From NCBI GenBank assembly GCA_006176705.1, contig QRFJ01005775.1:62001-126000 (forward strand): 64,000 nucleotides of DNA. Reading direction: 5' to 3'. Below the pieces are notes generated by a model. The model searched no databases and was not told the DNA's origin. It saw only the letters and a list, made by a program, of their open reading frames with translations. Each line of letters opens with the position of its first letter. Position 1 is the stretch's first letter. Positions 34,387 through 46,462 of the stretch are shown here, in pieces. This DNA comes from Cocos nucifera. Lineage: Eukaryota; Streptophyta; Magnoliopsida; Arecales; Arecaceae. The position numbers and the translations under genes were made by a program.

Positions 34387-35987
34387 TGATAAGTATCATA
34401 AATTCACCAATAAAAATATTAATTTATTAATTAATTTATATTAATTTTTAAGAATTATTAATCAATTTATATATAATTTTTCAAAAATTCATATTTTTAT
34501 TAATTAAAAAATTAATTAAAAAATAATAAAAATTAATAAAAATTAAAAAATAAAATTTTATTATCAATAGAAAGAGCTCATTTTTTTGATCACAATGAAA
34601 TAAATTTCAAGTAAAACGGAGCTAAAATGAAAAAGATATGAATTTTTAAAAATATAAAATAAATAAAAATTAAATAAAAAAAGAAAATGGCTCAGCCGGC
34701 TCCGCAAGCCGAGCCACCAAGCCAAGCCAAGCCATCAAAGCCGACTCAGCCATTGAAGCCATCAGCCAGTCCACGATCCAGGCGTGGACCGCCAGCTCAG
34801 CAAAATCCGGCGAATCAGAGCTTGCCACGTGGTGGACCTAGACCCCTAAAGGGTCTACAGAAATTTATCGCGGCTCACAAGGGTAATTTAGTCTTTTCAC
34901 TCGACAATAGAGGTGCTGATTGGTTGCAGCGTGCGGTGCGGCCGATCCACGCGATCCATGGGAATAGTGATTACGCGATCGGACGGATGTGGTTGTTTGC
35001 GGTCATGATCGGACGGTTGTGGTTGCTTTCCGATTTGATTCAGCTGCAAACATCACGTGAATCACCATCGAACGGCAGCGCTCGATCCAGGCGATGATCC
35101 GATGGTCCAGAAAGCTCCTGACGGTGATCAAACTCTCAAGCGCATGATTTGCGGCCAGATTTCCTCCATCAAGCATGATCCAACGGCCAGAATTTAATCC
35201 GACCCGATCTGAGCTGATCTGCATCCGATTTTGATGATTTTTGGATAGTTGGATTTTCGTTGAATGGCTGGATTTTATCAGATTTATCAGAGATGTATCA
35301 GAGCTATTTTGATTCAAATTTTACTCGAATTCTTTTATATTTTGACGATTACAAATGCCATTAGTCCCATATTGCCTTTAGAAAAAATATCCAGCCCCCC
35401 TAGCACTATAAAAAGGACCCTAGGCCTCCAGAAATCAATATCTCCGATCAAGGTGAAGCTTTGGTACAGGGCGAAGCCAGGCTATGGGTTAAAGGCTGCT
35501 TCGAAGCAATGGGTGCCGAGAAGAAGAGCCGAGCTTCTACACCATCTTTCTGCCAATGCCGATCCAAGATCAGAGATCAGGCTATTTTATTCTTTTTAAA
35601 TTCTATATATTTAAATTTTAAAATTTTAATTAATAAAAATTTTATTTTTTACACTTTAATTTCTTACTTTTTATTTTTATTGCAATTTAATTTCTGCACT
35701 TTAAATTATTGCTTTGCAAGTAGATGCTAAGATCTAACTAGTAGATCTTAGTACCAAGTTTAAATTTCTGCACCTTTTAAATTTTGCTTTTTATTTTTCG
35801 ACTTCACTTTTGACCCCAAAACTCTTCTTTTCTTTTTCTTTTAAAAATCAAAGATTTCAAATCTAAAATACTACCTTTCCTGTGGATTCGACCCGACTCA
35901 CTACTATCTACGCATTTTCAATGATTTTAATAAGTCAAATTAAACTGATAAACATGGTGTCTTAACGACAACATCACGTTCCTATCA
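34387..35987 (+). repeat. Solo Athila-like LTR
   Basis: Starts TGATAAGTATCATAAATTCA and ends ...CGTTCCTATCA, 1601 bp. It is flanked by ATAAC (34382-34386) and ATAGC (35988-35992), a 4/5 target duplication. The start (TGATAAG) and the CCTGTGGATTCGACCCGACT segment near its end resemble the layout of the 21409-28562 LTRs, but the families are distinct. It carries GATCxGACGG-type words (34930-35190) and an AT-rich 5' part. The proline-rich 136-codon open frame at 34687-35097 and the frames at 35264-35730 lie within this LTR and are probably chance. No internal region or second LTR is present, so it is a product of LTR-LTR recombination. Confidence 0.8.
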
Positions 35988-36976
35988 ATAGCTACAACTC
36001 AAGTCCATTTGGTCCTCATTAAAAGCATGGGCATGACCAACTACAACTATCGTAATTTGGTTTAAAGAGTTCTTGACCTAATCTAAATCAATATTTGATT
36101 AAATTTGATCAATTACTCTAATTTAGTTTATTCTTTAACTAACCTTAAATCTAATCCAATTAATGTATCTAATTTGACTAATTCGATAATCCACATTTTA
36201 TGATCAATGACTTAGGATCTTTAATTCATAATTCTAGATCCTAATTCATTATACTTATTTCTCAATTAAGTTTAAGACTGAGGATTGGGATTCAACATTT
36301 CGAAAAATAATTCTCAAAATTTTTGAAAGATTCTTTACATCATAGCACTGTTTCACTAAATAAGTTGACTCATTTCAAAAATAAGTTGGCTTATTTCATA
36401 AACAAGCACTAGATGTAGGCTTGATCACATAAATCTAGCCATTTATAACATTTAGCCAACTTCTTAGTCGAGTTGGTTCGGATCCCATCCGAGCTGGCTC
36501 GGTTCCTATGATAGCCGACTCGAGCAAAAGGCCATCATTCTAGAAACCGAGCCGACTAGAGCCGACTAGGATATCTCGACACACTGGTCGAGTTGGCTTG
36601 ATTCCTGAAAGAGCCGGCTCGATGGGCAAATAGAACCTTCCTAAGATCATGTTCAGGTTTAATCTAGAACTATGTACTCTACATAAAAAATCATAAAATT
36701 ATTTAGATCTAATCTAAATACTAATTTATGATAAGATTTAGATTAAACCCTTCAAACACATCATAAAAAATTATTAAATCTAATCTAAAATTTTTATGAT
36801 CAATTTCATAGATCGCAACGTACCAGAACAATCTCTCCACTATAAGGGATAAACCTTACAGTAGGATAACCTACAGTCCATACAATCATCATTTTTATTT
36901 TTTAGATCAAATTATTATTTAGATCATAATCTAAAAATAATCTAAATCATGCATATATAATACATCAAAGAACCTT
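35988..36976 (-). other. Family A leader, primer-proximal part
   Basis: Non-coding. Homologous to 50862-51454 from about 36190 on (shared TTAATTCATAATTCTAGATC and TAGTAGGATAAC-type segments). It holds a cluster of GAGTTGGTTCGG / GAGCTGGCTCGG / GCCGACTCGAG words at about 22-nt spacing (36465-36630). Confidence 0.65.
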
Positions 36977-36990
36977 GCTCTAATATCATT
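36977..36990 (-). promoter_or_regulatory. Family A primer binding site, Met-tRNA type, decayed
   Basis: Minus-strand AATGATATTAGAGC directly after the LTR end. It corresponds to the usual TGGTATCAGAGC with two changes. Confidence 0.75.
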
Positions 36991-39133
36991 TGTAAGAAAG
37001 CATGTCAGGTTACTAGCTCTACTTTCGAAAACTTTTTCCATAAAACATATATAGTAAAAACTATTATTAATTAAATTAATAATAAGAGTTATAGATCTAA
37101 TTTAAAAATCTTACATAAACTAGATCTAATGTATCATATATGCATGCACATCTAAAAATAAAAATAGCAACTAGAGTAAAACTATTTTTACTGCTCTATG
37201 TGTTTAGAACACACTACCATTTTGCGAGTAGATGGACTTCGTAATCAAATCTTCTTGGTGTAGATCTAATCACCGCGATGTAGCCACACAAGCATCTAAC
37301 CTCCATGGGTAATCTACGTGAGGCCCTGATCTCGATCAGCTCCTCCCGAGTGCTAGCTCAGTATAAATTTTCAATGGCTAATTCCAGATCAAACTCCTTC
37401 GATCTTGCTTCATGGTCTCTTCAGATGCTCTAGATTGTCGATGAATGTAGAAGATATGTAGTGGAGGATTTCACCAAGATCTATGAACTCATGACCCTCG
37501 TAACTCACAGATTTGATTTCCAAAACCCTAGGTATAGATCCTAGGGTATGAACTCACCCAAATACCCTTTGTGCCTAGTTTTTTCTCATGCATGCAGAGA
37601 AGAGACTTTCTCTTCTCTGGTCTCTCTTTTCTTCATCATTCGCACATCCCAAAAATTCCATGCATAAAATGATGTGCTAGCTCTAGAGAGTTAAGGAGGG
37701 TTTTAGATAAGATGATTGGTTTGGTCATTTAAACTCAAACTCCTTTGAACTTGAATAACAACCAGCAAATCTTATCTAAATGGGGTGTGAGAAAGGAGGG
37801 CACATGCCCTCCCTTGCATGAAAAATATTCATGAGAAACTTCTTTCTCATGGAGAAAGGATGGCGCAGATTTTGGTGATGGGTTGGAAGACTAGTCAAAC
37901 TAGTCTCATTATTTGACATCCAATTAAATCAATCCAATCCAAATTGGTTAAGCCCAATTAGATTAGAATAAACCCAACTTATTTAGGCTTAGTTAGGCTT
38001 AGTTAAATCCTAATCAAATCAAAAATCAATCAAGCCAAACTCCTGATCTAATTAGGGATTAAACCTCCTTTATGATTAGATCATCTTATAACCTAATCGG
38101 ATCAAATCCAAATGAATCCAATTCAATTGGTTTTGATCCAAAAATAATCACTCAATCAAATTGAGTTAATTAGTGATTAAATCACTAATTAAACTTCTTT
38201 TGATCAGCCATTAGATCAGATAGAAACCTCTTTTTGTGTGTAATCCCATAGGTTCAAACCTAAGCTGGTAGCACAAGAACCAATTTCTTATACTAATCAA
38301 AGTGACCATCTAGCAATAATATCTGATATTTGAATAGGTCAAATAGTACAATCATAACATTCAAAACCTATATGAATATGGTTACCACATAATTCATCCC
38401 TCTGACCATTATGCATAAGATGACTTGGGGTTTAACTATCAATCCTAGAAGATACATCCAAATTGTGTCTCAAAGCAATTAGTCTTGTGACCCTTTACTA
38501 GGACTATCCTAGCCAAGTCTTTGCTAAATTAAAATACTATTGAACATAACTCCTGAGTCCAGGAGTGGTCAATCCCATCTTGACTCATGCACCAACTCCT
38601 CAAGTACTTGATTGTACTCAGAAACCTTCCATCATTGAATTAAAAATTCAGATAGTCCGGCACCAAAGTACAATGAGTTGCTTGAAAGTCACTATGGTGA
38701 TCTTAGATCGGAGGGACACTTACATCAGAGTAATTTTTGATGGTAAAAAGCTCTAGAGTCGGTCACGTTCAGTGCAGATGTATCCCCATATCTCACCTGC
38801 ATGCCATACCAGTGTCTCCACACTCCTTGGTTAAGAAGACAACCAATCTATATGGCACACAATAATCTATACTCGATAAATATTATCGTCCTTAGTAACA
38901 ACACATCATTTGATCGCAAACTATTTTATGAACTAAATAATAAATTCTGCTTTATCAATTCTAAATAGTTCTAAGGACTTCATCACAATAGACATGAGTT
39001 CATTAGAAGATGAAAGATTTATGATGAAAAAAATTAGAATAACTTTTATTCAATTAATAATTTATATATAATTATATAAAATATCTCAATCATCAATAGG
39101 CTGATGATTGGCTTTGGGATATTTTTTCCATCA
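36991..39133 (-). repeat. Family A 5' LTR
   Basis: 2143 bp. On the minus strand TGATGGAAAAAATATCCCAA...TTTCTTACA. It is uninterrupted, so it shows the empty version of the site where the Athila-like element sits in the 3' LTR (near 38243). It carries the hairpin at 38168-38190. Confidence 0.85.
38168..38190. repeat. Conserved hairpin in family A 5' LTR
   Basis: Arms AATTAGTGAT / ATCACTAATT, loop TAA. Same position and arms as 21328-21350 with only the loop changed. Confidence 0.7.
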
Positions 39134-40516
39134 GCTTCTTTATCACTATCAGCACTTGGATCTTTGTGGCATTCAGAGGAGCATAGTTATGAAATCTTCT
39201 TAGGGGTAGTTTTACCATGGTCTTCTATCCAAGCTTCTTCGTTGATGAGATCGAGGGGGAGTTTAGGCTCATTTGTGCTATGGAGAGATTCGAGAGCATG
39301 GTCGATCTTTACTCGACTTTTCTTCAATTATGGGCTTGCTGGATTCGCCCACCTACTACTCTTTCATGTCTTCTTCATCTTTCAATCGAAAGGCTTTCTC
39401 CGCTCAAGCATAGCCTTCGGCCTGGGCTAGCATGTCAGCAAAGTTCTGAAGGTACTTCTTCTCCAAGAAAAAAAGAAGATCATTCTTCTGGAGGCCGCCC
39501 TTTAGTGCGGCCATGGCAACAGATTAGTGCAGATTTCAAACCTTCAGGACAGCAGCATTGAAGCGGTTGACATAGGCTCAAATAGACTCTCCTTCATTTT
39601 GCTTGATGTTGATGAGGAAGTCCGAACCTCATCTCTAACGATGATTGCTAATGAAATGAGCCACAAATTCATGGCTTAGCTGATCAAAAGAAAAGATGGT
39701 ATCCAGTTTGAGGCTCGAGTACCAACTTCTTGCTGCTCTCTTTAGAGTGGAGATGAAAGCTAGGCAAAGAATGATGTCAGGTGCACCATGGAGCAGCATC
39801 ATGGTCCGAAAGACCTCAAGATGGTCGACCAGATTGGATGTCCCGTCATAACTCTCCAATTAAGAAAGCTTAAAGTTCGATGGGATGGGCTCCTTCATAA
39901 TTCAAGTAGAGAAGGGGGGATCAATGCAGATGTAATTATTATGGACTGAGGCAACATGGTGGAGCTCTTTGATCTACCATCTCATCTCTTGGAGTTTTTG
40001 ATCGAGAACATCATCTCGATCATAGATCTCGAAGGGGCACTGGCTGGAGATGAGGAGAGCTTCTTCAGGAAAGGAATCATGATCGAAATAAGGACTCTCC
40101 GCTCTCTACTTCTCCTTTCCAAGGGTTACAGGCCTGCCCACCTAGGTAGGCTTTTTTTATGCCAGTTCTTAATGTTTTGGTAGGGACTTCTCTGATGAAA
40201 TTGGTGCCGAGGGCTGCTGCATGGCCTGCACCATTTTGGTGAGGCCCCTAACCTACTATACCAATAGGTTGAATTGCTCTAGATCCACCATGGCTGCTAG
40301 TGGAGGGGGCTATGGTGTCGATAATGGGATCAAAGCAGGCGGATCTAAACCAAATCTGGTAATGGATGCAGTAGATCATTGGGTCGTTATCTTCTTTGGT
40401 GGCATTTTCATTGAAAAAGAGAGATCAAGAGAAAGAGATCTAAAGAATTAAAGAAGAAAGGAAGAGGGTCAAGTCAATTGAGCACTTCTTTTAGAACAAG
40501 GGCTCAAGAGTCTCTT
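39134..40516 (-). pseudogene. G1 gag, N-terminal and central part
   Basis: On the minus strand the region after the primer site holds a low-complexity N-terminal part (40516-39900). The capsid-like core follows at 39859-39635: MESYDGTSNLVDHLEVFRTM, GAPDIILCLAFISTLKRAAR, WYSSLKLDTIFSFDQLSHEF and VAHFISNHR, a textbook plant gypsy retrotrans_gag pattern. The next part (39600-39139) leads to the histidine-rich end of gag at 20141, across the family A copia. Stops lie between the blocks, so it is not functional. Confidence 0.8.
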
Positions 40517-40532
40517 TCTCTAGCACCAATCC
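40517..40532 (-). promoter_or_regulatory. G1 primer site region
   Basis: Minus-strand GGATTGGTGCTAGAGA directly after the LTR. It resembles the TTGGCGCTAGAAGGA-type site of related plant gypsy elements. The tRNA is not certain. Confidence 0.5.
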
Positions 40533-41423
40533 TATTGGTATATGAGATCGCTAATGAAACCTACAAACCAAAGCCCAAACTGGAGGTGGATGGCTTTGAC
40601 AGGACCCTTCGATGCTCAAGTCAATTTTCTGACCAACTGAAATTGAGTACTGAAGAGAAAAAAGAGTAGAGTATGGCAGAGAAGAAGAGCTTAGAGAAAA
40701 AATGTATCTCGAGGGTCGCTTATATAGATAGAGCTTATAACAAACTAATGGTAACATCCATAACTATCTGGTAGTAGACTGTTTGGGGCCACGTGGATTT
40801 TATTATGGAGGGTAGTGTCCATTATCGCGACGTGCCAGTTTGTTAGGAATTAATGGTTGAAGTTTGGATGAAACTATTATAGTCGATAAAGAGATTCACA
40901 TCTCGGTAGCTTAAAAGAGGTTCAAACTTTTTTGAGGTCATTTGAATGTTGACTGATATCTGCTGCATTGGAAGTCGAATTTGCATAGATATCGAGGTCC
41001 CCCTGTTGTTTAAGCCTGCTCGATTGATGTTCAGGATGTAAGATGGCTAACTTATCCACATGAAAGAAATTTGACTAAAAGAAGATCAACTAAAAGGAGT
41101 CTAGTTAGCGACTGGAAGGAGTTCAACTTGAATCGGCTGGAAGGAGCCTGGTTGGCAATGGGAAAGAGTTCGATTGGAAGGAATCTGGTTGGCGACTGGA
41201 ATGAGTTCGACTAGAAAGAGTTTGGCTGAAAGAAGTTAACTGCTTATAATGGAGGAATTCAGCTACCTTTATTATTCAAGCTTGTCTAGGTGAGGTCCGC
41301 AATGTCTTATGAGTTATATGGTAATACTGGCTGAAGTTCGGTCATGATAGCCACCACCGAATGGGGTCACTTGGAGATTAGACATCTTGTCAAACTTTGA
41401 CAGGAGTGAGTTTATCCCCAACA
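40533..41423 (-). repeat. G1 5' LTR
   Basis: 891 bp. On the minus strand it starts TGTTGGGGATAAACTCACTC and ends ...CATATACCAATA. Right flank CAATC (41424-41428) falls inside a family A' hairpin. Within the LTR, short AAGGAGTTCGACTGG-like words repeat irregularly (41080-41230). The segment near 40585-40625 (GGAGGTGGATGGCTTTGACA) is shared with the G-type LTRs at 49366-50861 and 56761-58218. Confidence 0.8.
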
Positions 41424-42892
41424 CAATCGAATTGCTAATTGACTTAATTTGATTAAGCCAAAGGGTTGAGATTAAGTTTAATTAAGTAAAATTCAATTAG
41501 ATTTAGTTTGGGCTTTATTGGATCAAGTTCAGTTGGTTTATTGGATAAGTCAATTACAAGGAAGAACAAGTTCCTATTCAATTAGGACTTGTAAGCACCC
41601 AATTTTTAATTTTATTAAAAATTAAACTAGATTTAAATTTAATTTAATCTAATTTAATTATAACATTAATTGGATTAAGATAAACTCTAATCGGGTTATA
41701 TTAATTTTGATTTAATTGGATTCAAATAATAAGTTGGAACAAGTCAAAACTAGAAGTCCTAGTGTGACTAGGATTTCTCCATCTTGCACCACCTTGCTTT
41801 CCATGCCTCTCATACCAATTTTCTTAGAATTTTCATGGAAAATTTTATTTTTAGAGAGTATCCATACCTTTTTTATGTCTTCCATCATTTTAGAAGGAAA
41901 TTAGTTAAGAAATAAGTTAAAAAAACTAAGTTGTTTTGACCTAGGTCTCTATTGGATAGAGTTTGACAAATCATTTTTCCTTATGTCTTTGAGGAACCAA
42001 ACCACCTAATTTTTTTTTGATTTTTTTATGAGAAATAGAAGACTTTTGTGCACATATTCCTTAGAGTCCATAAAAAAAAAAAAGGCGGCGACACCCAAGA
42101 ATTGGGCACCCCAATCCTTGCACAATTTTGTCCTATCTTTCTAGGTATTTGACCTGGACAATGACTCTTTCATAACTCTCTATTTAAAGGGAGTTAGGAA
42201 AGGAGTTTTCTATAAGTTTTAGACTTGAGAGAGAGGTTTGGGGCATGGGAAGCTTGGGAACAAAGAGGATCTGGGTTTTTTAGATCATTGTGTCCTGGTG
42301 AAAAAAAAGAAGGGAGAAGAAAGGGTTCTTCTCCAGGGTTTTTTAGATCTCTTCTTCCTCTGTTTTGTGACATTTTAGAAGAATATTTTCTCTCCCAAAT
42401 TCTTTCACATCTTCTTTGATTATTAGAAGTTTCAAGTTGTAGAGAAGAAGATTTTTGATCAGCCATCAAAGAATAATCAACATAGTACTAGCATACTATG
42501 CTGATTTCCAATCGCTGGACTTCGGATCAACGATAGAGGCTTCGTGTGGACTTTTCATGAAGATCAAATGCATGTGCGCATTAAAGCAACAATCTCAATC
42601 TCGGATCAGCAAGTTCAAAACCCTATCTTGCAAAAGCTAAGAGAGATTCGATCTTTTTCTTCCACTAGATTACATCTAGTCTTAGTTTGATATTGATATG
42701 ATCAACATCATTAATTTTGTTTAATATTTTTAAATTTAGATTTATTAGCATGCATAGATCATGATATTAGATCCTAGATCTAGGGATTATTTATGTTTTC
42801 TAATAAATTAATATGATTAATTTATTGCTTCTACTAATTTAATTTTGAAAAAGTTTCAAAATTCCTAGAAGAAATCCTAGATTTTTCTTTCA
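41424..42892 (+). repeat. Family A' LTR, right part (host of G1)
   Basis: Homologous to 3234-5105, including the ATTGCTAATT hairpin half, the TTATTGGATAAGTCAATTAC segment and the AT-rich block. The left part of this LTR is expected beyond the other end of G1, outside the window. It ends ...AATCCTAGATTTTTCTTTCA and is joined directly to mid-gag of a copia without a primer site. Confidence 0.75.
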
Positions 42893-45800
42893 GATGGACA
42901 ATCGGTCCAAGATCATTTCTTGACGATGATCAAGAACTTAGAAAAGCTTGAGAAGCTCTATGTTATAATGGATAAGGGCTTGCAAATTGATGTGATCCTA
43001 TAGTCCTTGACTGATTCATATGAACAGTTCATCATGAACTTTCATATGAAAAAGCCCCAATGCATCCTAGCTAAGTTAATGAATATACTGATTACTGTTG
43101 AACAAACTATGAAAGGTTCAAAGGGCTCGGTTCTTACTATAGAGTGGACTTCCACAAAAAGAAAGTTTTTTAGAAAGAAAAAGAAGTCAGAAGCAAAAGG
43201 TTAAGGGAAAGAAGAAGAATGAGGGAGAATCGAAGAAGAAGATCGTAGACAAAGAAAAATATTTTTGCTACAACACTGACGGCCATTAGAAGTAGAACTA
43301 TCCTTTGTACCTAGCCAGCCTGAAGAACAAGAAGGACGTAATTTCTTTTGGATGTATGCTCGTCATTAAGACTAACCTTATGGTTTCTTCTGTATCTAGT
43401 TGTGCTTGACTCTGGTTCTAGTACTCACTTGTGCACTTTTATGTAGGATCTTAAGGAGAGCAGGAGGCTGAGTGATGGTGAAATGATCTTGCACGTCGGA
43501 AATGGAGCAAGAGTTGCTACTATGGTCGTGAAAATCTATCCTCTTCGACTACCATCTAGATTAGTTTTAGTTCTTAGAGATTGTTACTTTATGCCTGCTG
43601 TAAGTAGAAATTTAATTTCTATTTCATATTTAGCACAAGAGAACTTTGTAATTAGTTTCTTTAAGGACCACTATATGATTCTTTATTAAAAAAAAAAATT
43701 ATAATCGATTTCTTAATTAACGGTCTCTATTAGTTATATGTAGATGTTTCAATTTTTAATGTTGAGAAAAACGTGAATGCCATAGGATCAAAATGACCTA
43801 AGGATAGTATCAATGAAAGGTATATATGGCACCTTAGGCTAGGTCATATAGCAGAAGATAGGATTAACAAATTAAAGAAATTTGGACTAATGGACCTATT
43901 GACTTCTAAGTCATATCTAATTTGTGAGTCATGCCTTCAAGGCAAGATGACCAAGTTTTCTTTTGTCGGCATGAAAATAAGGGCCACGGACCTACTTGTC
44001 CTGGTACATATAGATGTGTGCGGCTCATTTGATGTGCCGGCTAAGACAACTTTTTCTACTTCATTATCTTTATCGATAATCTATCTTGGTACAGGTATGT
44101 GTACCTGATGCGACACAAGTTTGAAGCCTATGAAAAGTTTAAGAAATTCAAACATAAAGTGGAAAAGCAAATCAGAAAGCCCATTAAGATTCTTCGATCA
44201 GATCGAGGAGGTGAATACCTTAGTCAGAAATTTTTGAACTCTCTCAAGGCTAATAGCATAGTCTTACAAAAGAATCCACCTAGAATGCCTCAACTCAATA
44301 GAATTTTAGAATGGAGAAACCAGACTCTATTAGATATGGTCTGATCTATGATAAGCTTCACGAATCTTCCTGAGTTTTTTTTGGAATATAGATTAATGAT
44401 AGTAATTTACCTACTGAATAATGTTCCATCTAAAATCATTCCTATCATACCATATGAGATATGGTATGATAAAAAATCAAGTCTGAATTATCTCAAAATT
44501 TAAGGTTGTCCAGCCTACATCAAAAAATAGCAGGCGGATAAGTTAGAGTCTAGGTCCCTTAAAGCTCAATTCATCAGATATCTTAAAGAGTCATTAGGAT
44601 ATTATTTCTATCTTTCAGAAGATCATAATATGATTGTGAGTCAACATGCTATTGTTTTGAAAAAAAGTTTGTTCAAGATGGTGGCATCGAAAGATAGATC
44701 AGACTCAAGAAAAAGTTTTCGAAGAGCAATAAGCCAAGGAACCTAAGGAACCCAATCAATCTGAGCCAATCCATACACTACCTCCACCTCGTAGATCAAG
44801 TAGGGTTTATCGTCCTACTGAGAGGTACTTAGGTACTATTCAAGTGGATTTAGAGAAAATGTTCCTCACAAAAAATGAGGTTCATGGTGATGATTCCAAA
44901 ATCTATAATAAGGCAATATCAGATATTGACTTCAAGAAATGGCAAGTGGCGATGAAGTCAGAAATTCACTCAATACGCTCGAACCAAGTCTGGATCATGG
45001 TAGATCTACCTAAAGGTATAGTATCTATTGGGTGCAAATGGATCTTTAAGAGAAAGATAGATGCAGATGGAAATATGAAGACATTCAAAGCTAGACTCAT
45101 GGCGAAAGGGTATAGTGAGTGCGAGGGTATTGACTATCAAGATACCTTCTCTCCAGAGGTCATGCTTAAATCCATCCACACATTGCTTATTTTTGTAGCC
45201 TATTTTGATTACGAAACATGGCAAATAGATGTAAAAATGGCATTCTTAAATGGATATCTTAAGGAAGTTATCTATATCGAATAGCCACTTGATTTTACAT
45301 CCGATCATGGTGATCACAAGGTCTGCAAGCTACAAAATTTTATTTATGGACTTAAGCAAGCATCTCAGAGCTAGAATGCTCATTTTAATGATGTGATCAA
45401 ATTATTTAATTTTATCAAGAATGAAGATGAACCATGTATTTTTAAGAAGATCGATGGGAGCGTTATTGTCTTCCTCGTACTATACGTGGATGATATCCTC
45501 CTAATTAGGAACGACATTTCCATGTTGAGCTCAATCAAAGTGTGGTTATTGAAGGAATTTTCTATGAAAGACTTAGGAGAAGCATCCTTCATTTTGGAGA
45601 TTAAGGTCTATAGGGATAGACTGAAAAGGTTGCTGGGTCTCTTACAGAAGATGTACATCGAAGAGGTTCAGCATGAAAAACTCCAAAAGAAAAATAGTGT
45701 CCTTCAAACATGGCATTCATCTATCCAAAAGGATGTGTCCCAACATACCTGAGGAGATTGAACACATGAGCAAGATTTTTTATGCTTTGGTAATAGGGAG

Positions 45801-46462
45801 CCTCATGTATGCCATGCTATGTACACGATCTGATATCGTCCATGCTGTGAGTGTCACAATCAAGTGTCAGTCAAATTCAGGTGAGCACTGAACTTCTATT
45901 AAATGTATCCTTAAGTACTTGAGAAGGACTAAGGATATATTTTTGATCTTTGATAATGGAGATCTCTAGGTCTAGGGGTATACTGACTCAGACTTTATGT
46001 CTAATATAGATAATTAAAAGTTGATATTTGATAGTCTATTCTTGTGCAATGATGGTGCTGTAAGCTAGAAGAGTTTCAAGCAGACCATGACAGCAGACTC
46101 CACCATGAAAGCATAATATATCACTACCTTGAAAGCTGTGAAGGAGACATTCTGATTCAAGAAGTTCATTGTAGAGCTTGGAGCGATGCCATCAGATATG
46201 ATCCCTCTATATTGCACAACAATGGCAACATAGCCCTAGCAAAGGAGCTAAAGTCTCATCAAAAGTCCAAGCACATCAAGCGGCGGTATCATCTCATCTA
46301 TAATTATCTCGAAAAGGAATACGTTGAAGTCAAGAGAGTCGACATCAAAGATAATGTGGCTAACCCACTGACGAAACCATTGATCCAGCAGAAGATCGAA
46401 GCGCACCTTGAGAAGAAGGGACTTAAATTTGTAGCTAATTGGCTTTAGGTCAAGTGGGAGTT
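42893..46462 (+). pseudogene. Copia gag-pol, 5' truncated (family B 3' LTR)
   Basis: The sequence starts inside gag (HFLTMIKNLEKLEKL; then DSYEQFIMNFHMKK, 43007-43204), so the first third of gag is missing. A zinc knuckle remnant lies near 43265-43310 with its cysteines partly lost. Protease is near 43400-43690 (DSGSSTHLC; RDCYFMPAVSRNLISISYL) and GAG-pre-integrase near 43810-43990 (WHLRLGHIAEDRI; CESCLQGKMTK). Integrase has SDRGGEYL near 44195. RT begins at 44844 with IGCKWIFKRKIDADG (45030-45075), QIDVKMAFLNGYL and YVDDILL (45484-45504). RNase H is near 45960-46440 (DGAVS-KSFKQ; VDIKDNVANPLTKP). Many TAG stops sit at Gln positions. The polypurine-like CAAGTGGGAG (46451-46460) precedes the family B LTR. 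Confidence 0.85.

Larger units (their letters stand above)
20142..39133 (-). mobile_element. Family A Ty1/copia inserted in G1 gag, itself twice interrupted
   Basis: Flanking pentamers GCTCC (20137-20141) and GCTTC (39134-39138) agree at four of five bases, fitting a target duplication. Joining them restores G1 gag order. The element has both LTRs (about 2.15 kb each once the guest is removed), a Met-tRNA primer site, a long leader, broken gag-pol and a polypurine tract. Net length is about 10.2 kb. LTRs differ by roughly 12 percent over the first 250 bases compared by eye. Guests: Athila-like element 21409-28562 in the 3' LTR and solo LTR 34387-35987 in the leader. Confidence 0.85.
5106..41423 (-). 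mobile_element. G1: nested Tat-type Ty3/gypsy element
   Basis: This minus-strand gypsy is split by two internal insertions (12733-18277 and 20142-39133) and cut at its left LTR by a copia. Without guests it is about 11.8 kb, a usual size for Tat-lineage elements. Order in its own direction: 5' LTR 41423-40533, primer site, gag 40516-39134 continuing at 20141, protease, RT, RNase H, a second RNase H, integrase ending near 10340, tandem array 10325-9200, antisense accessory gene 8871-5843, polypurine tract 5230-5214, first 108 bp of the 3' LTR. Coding parts carry many stops, so it is inactive. The Tat assignment rests on the two RNase H modules, the antisense accessory gene and the 3' tandem repeats together. 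Confidence 0.8.

Noticed and set aside
34687..35097. 136-codon proline-rich open frame
   Set aside because: It lies wholly inside a solo LTR, begins in a GCC/AGCC-rich repeat-like stretch and resembles no known domain. Chance coding in GC-rich DNA is the simplest reading.
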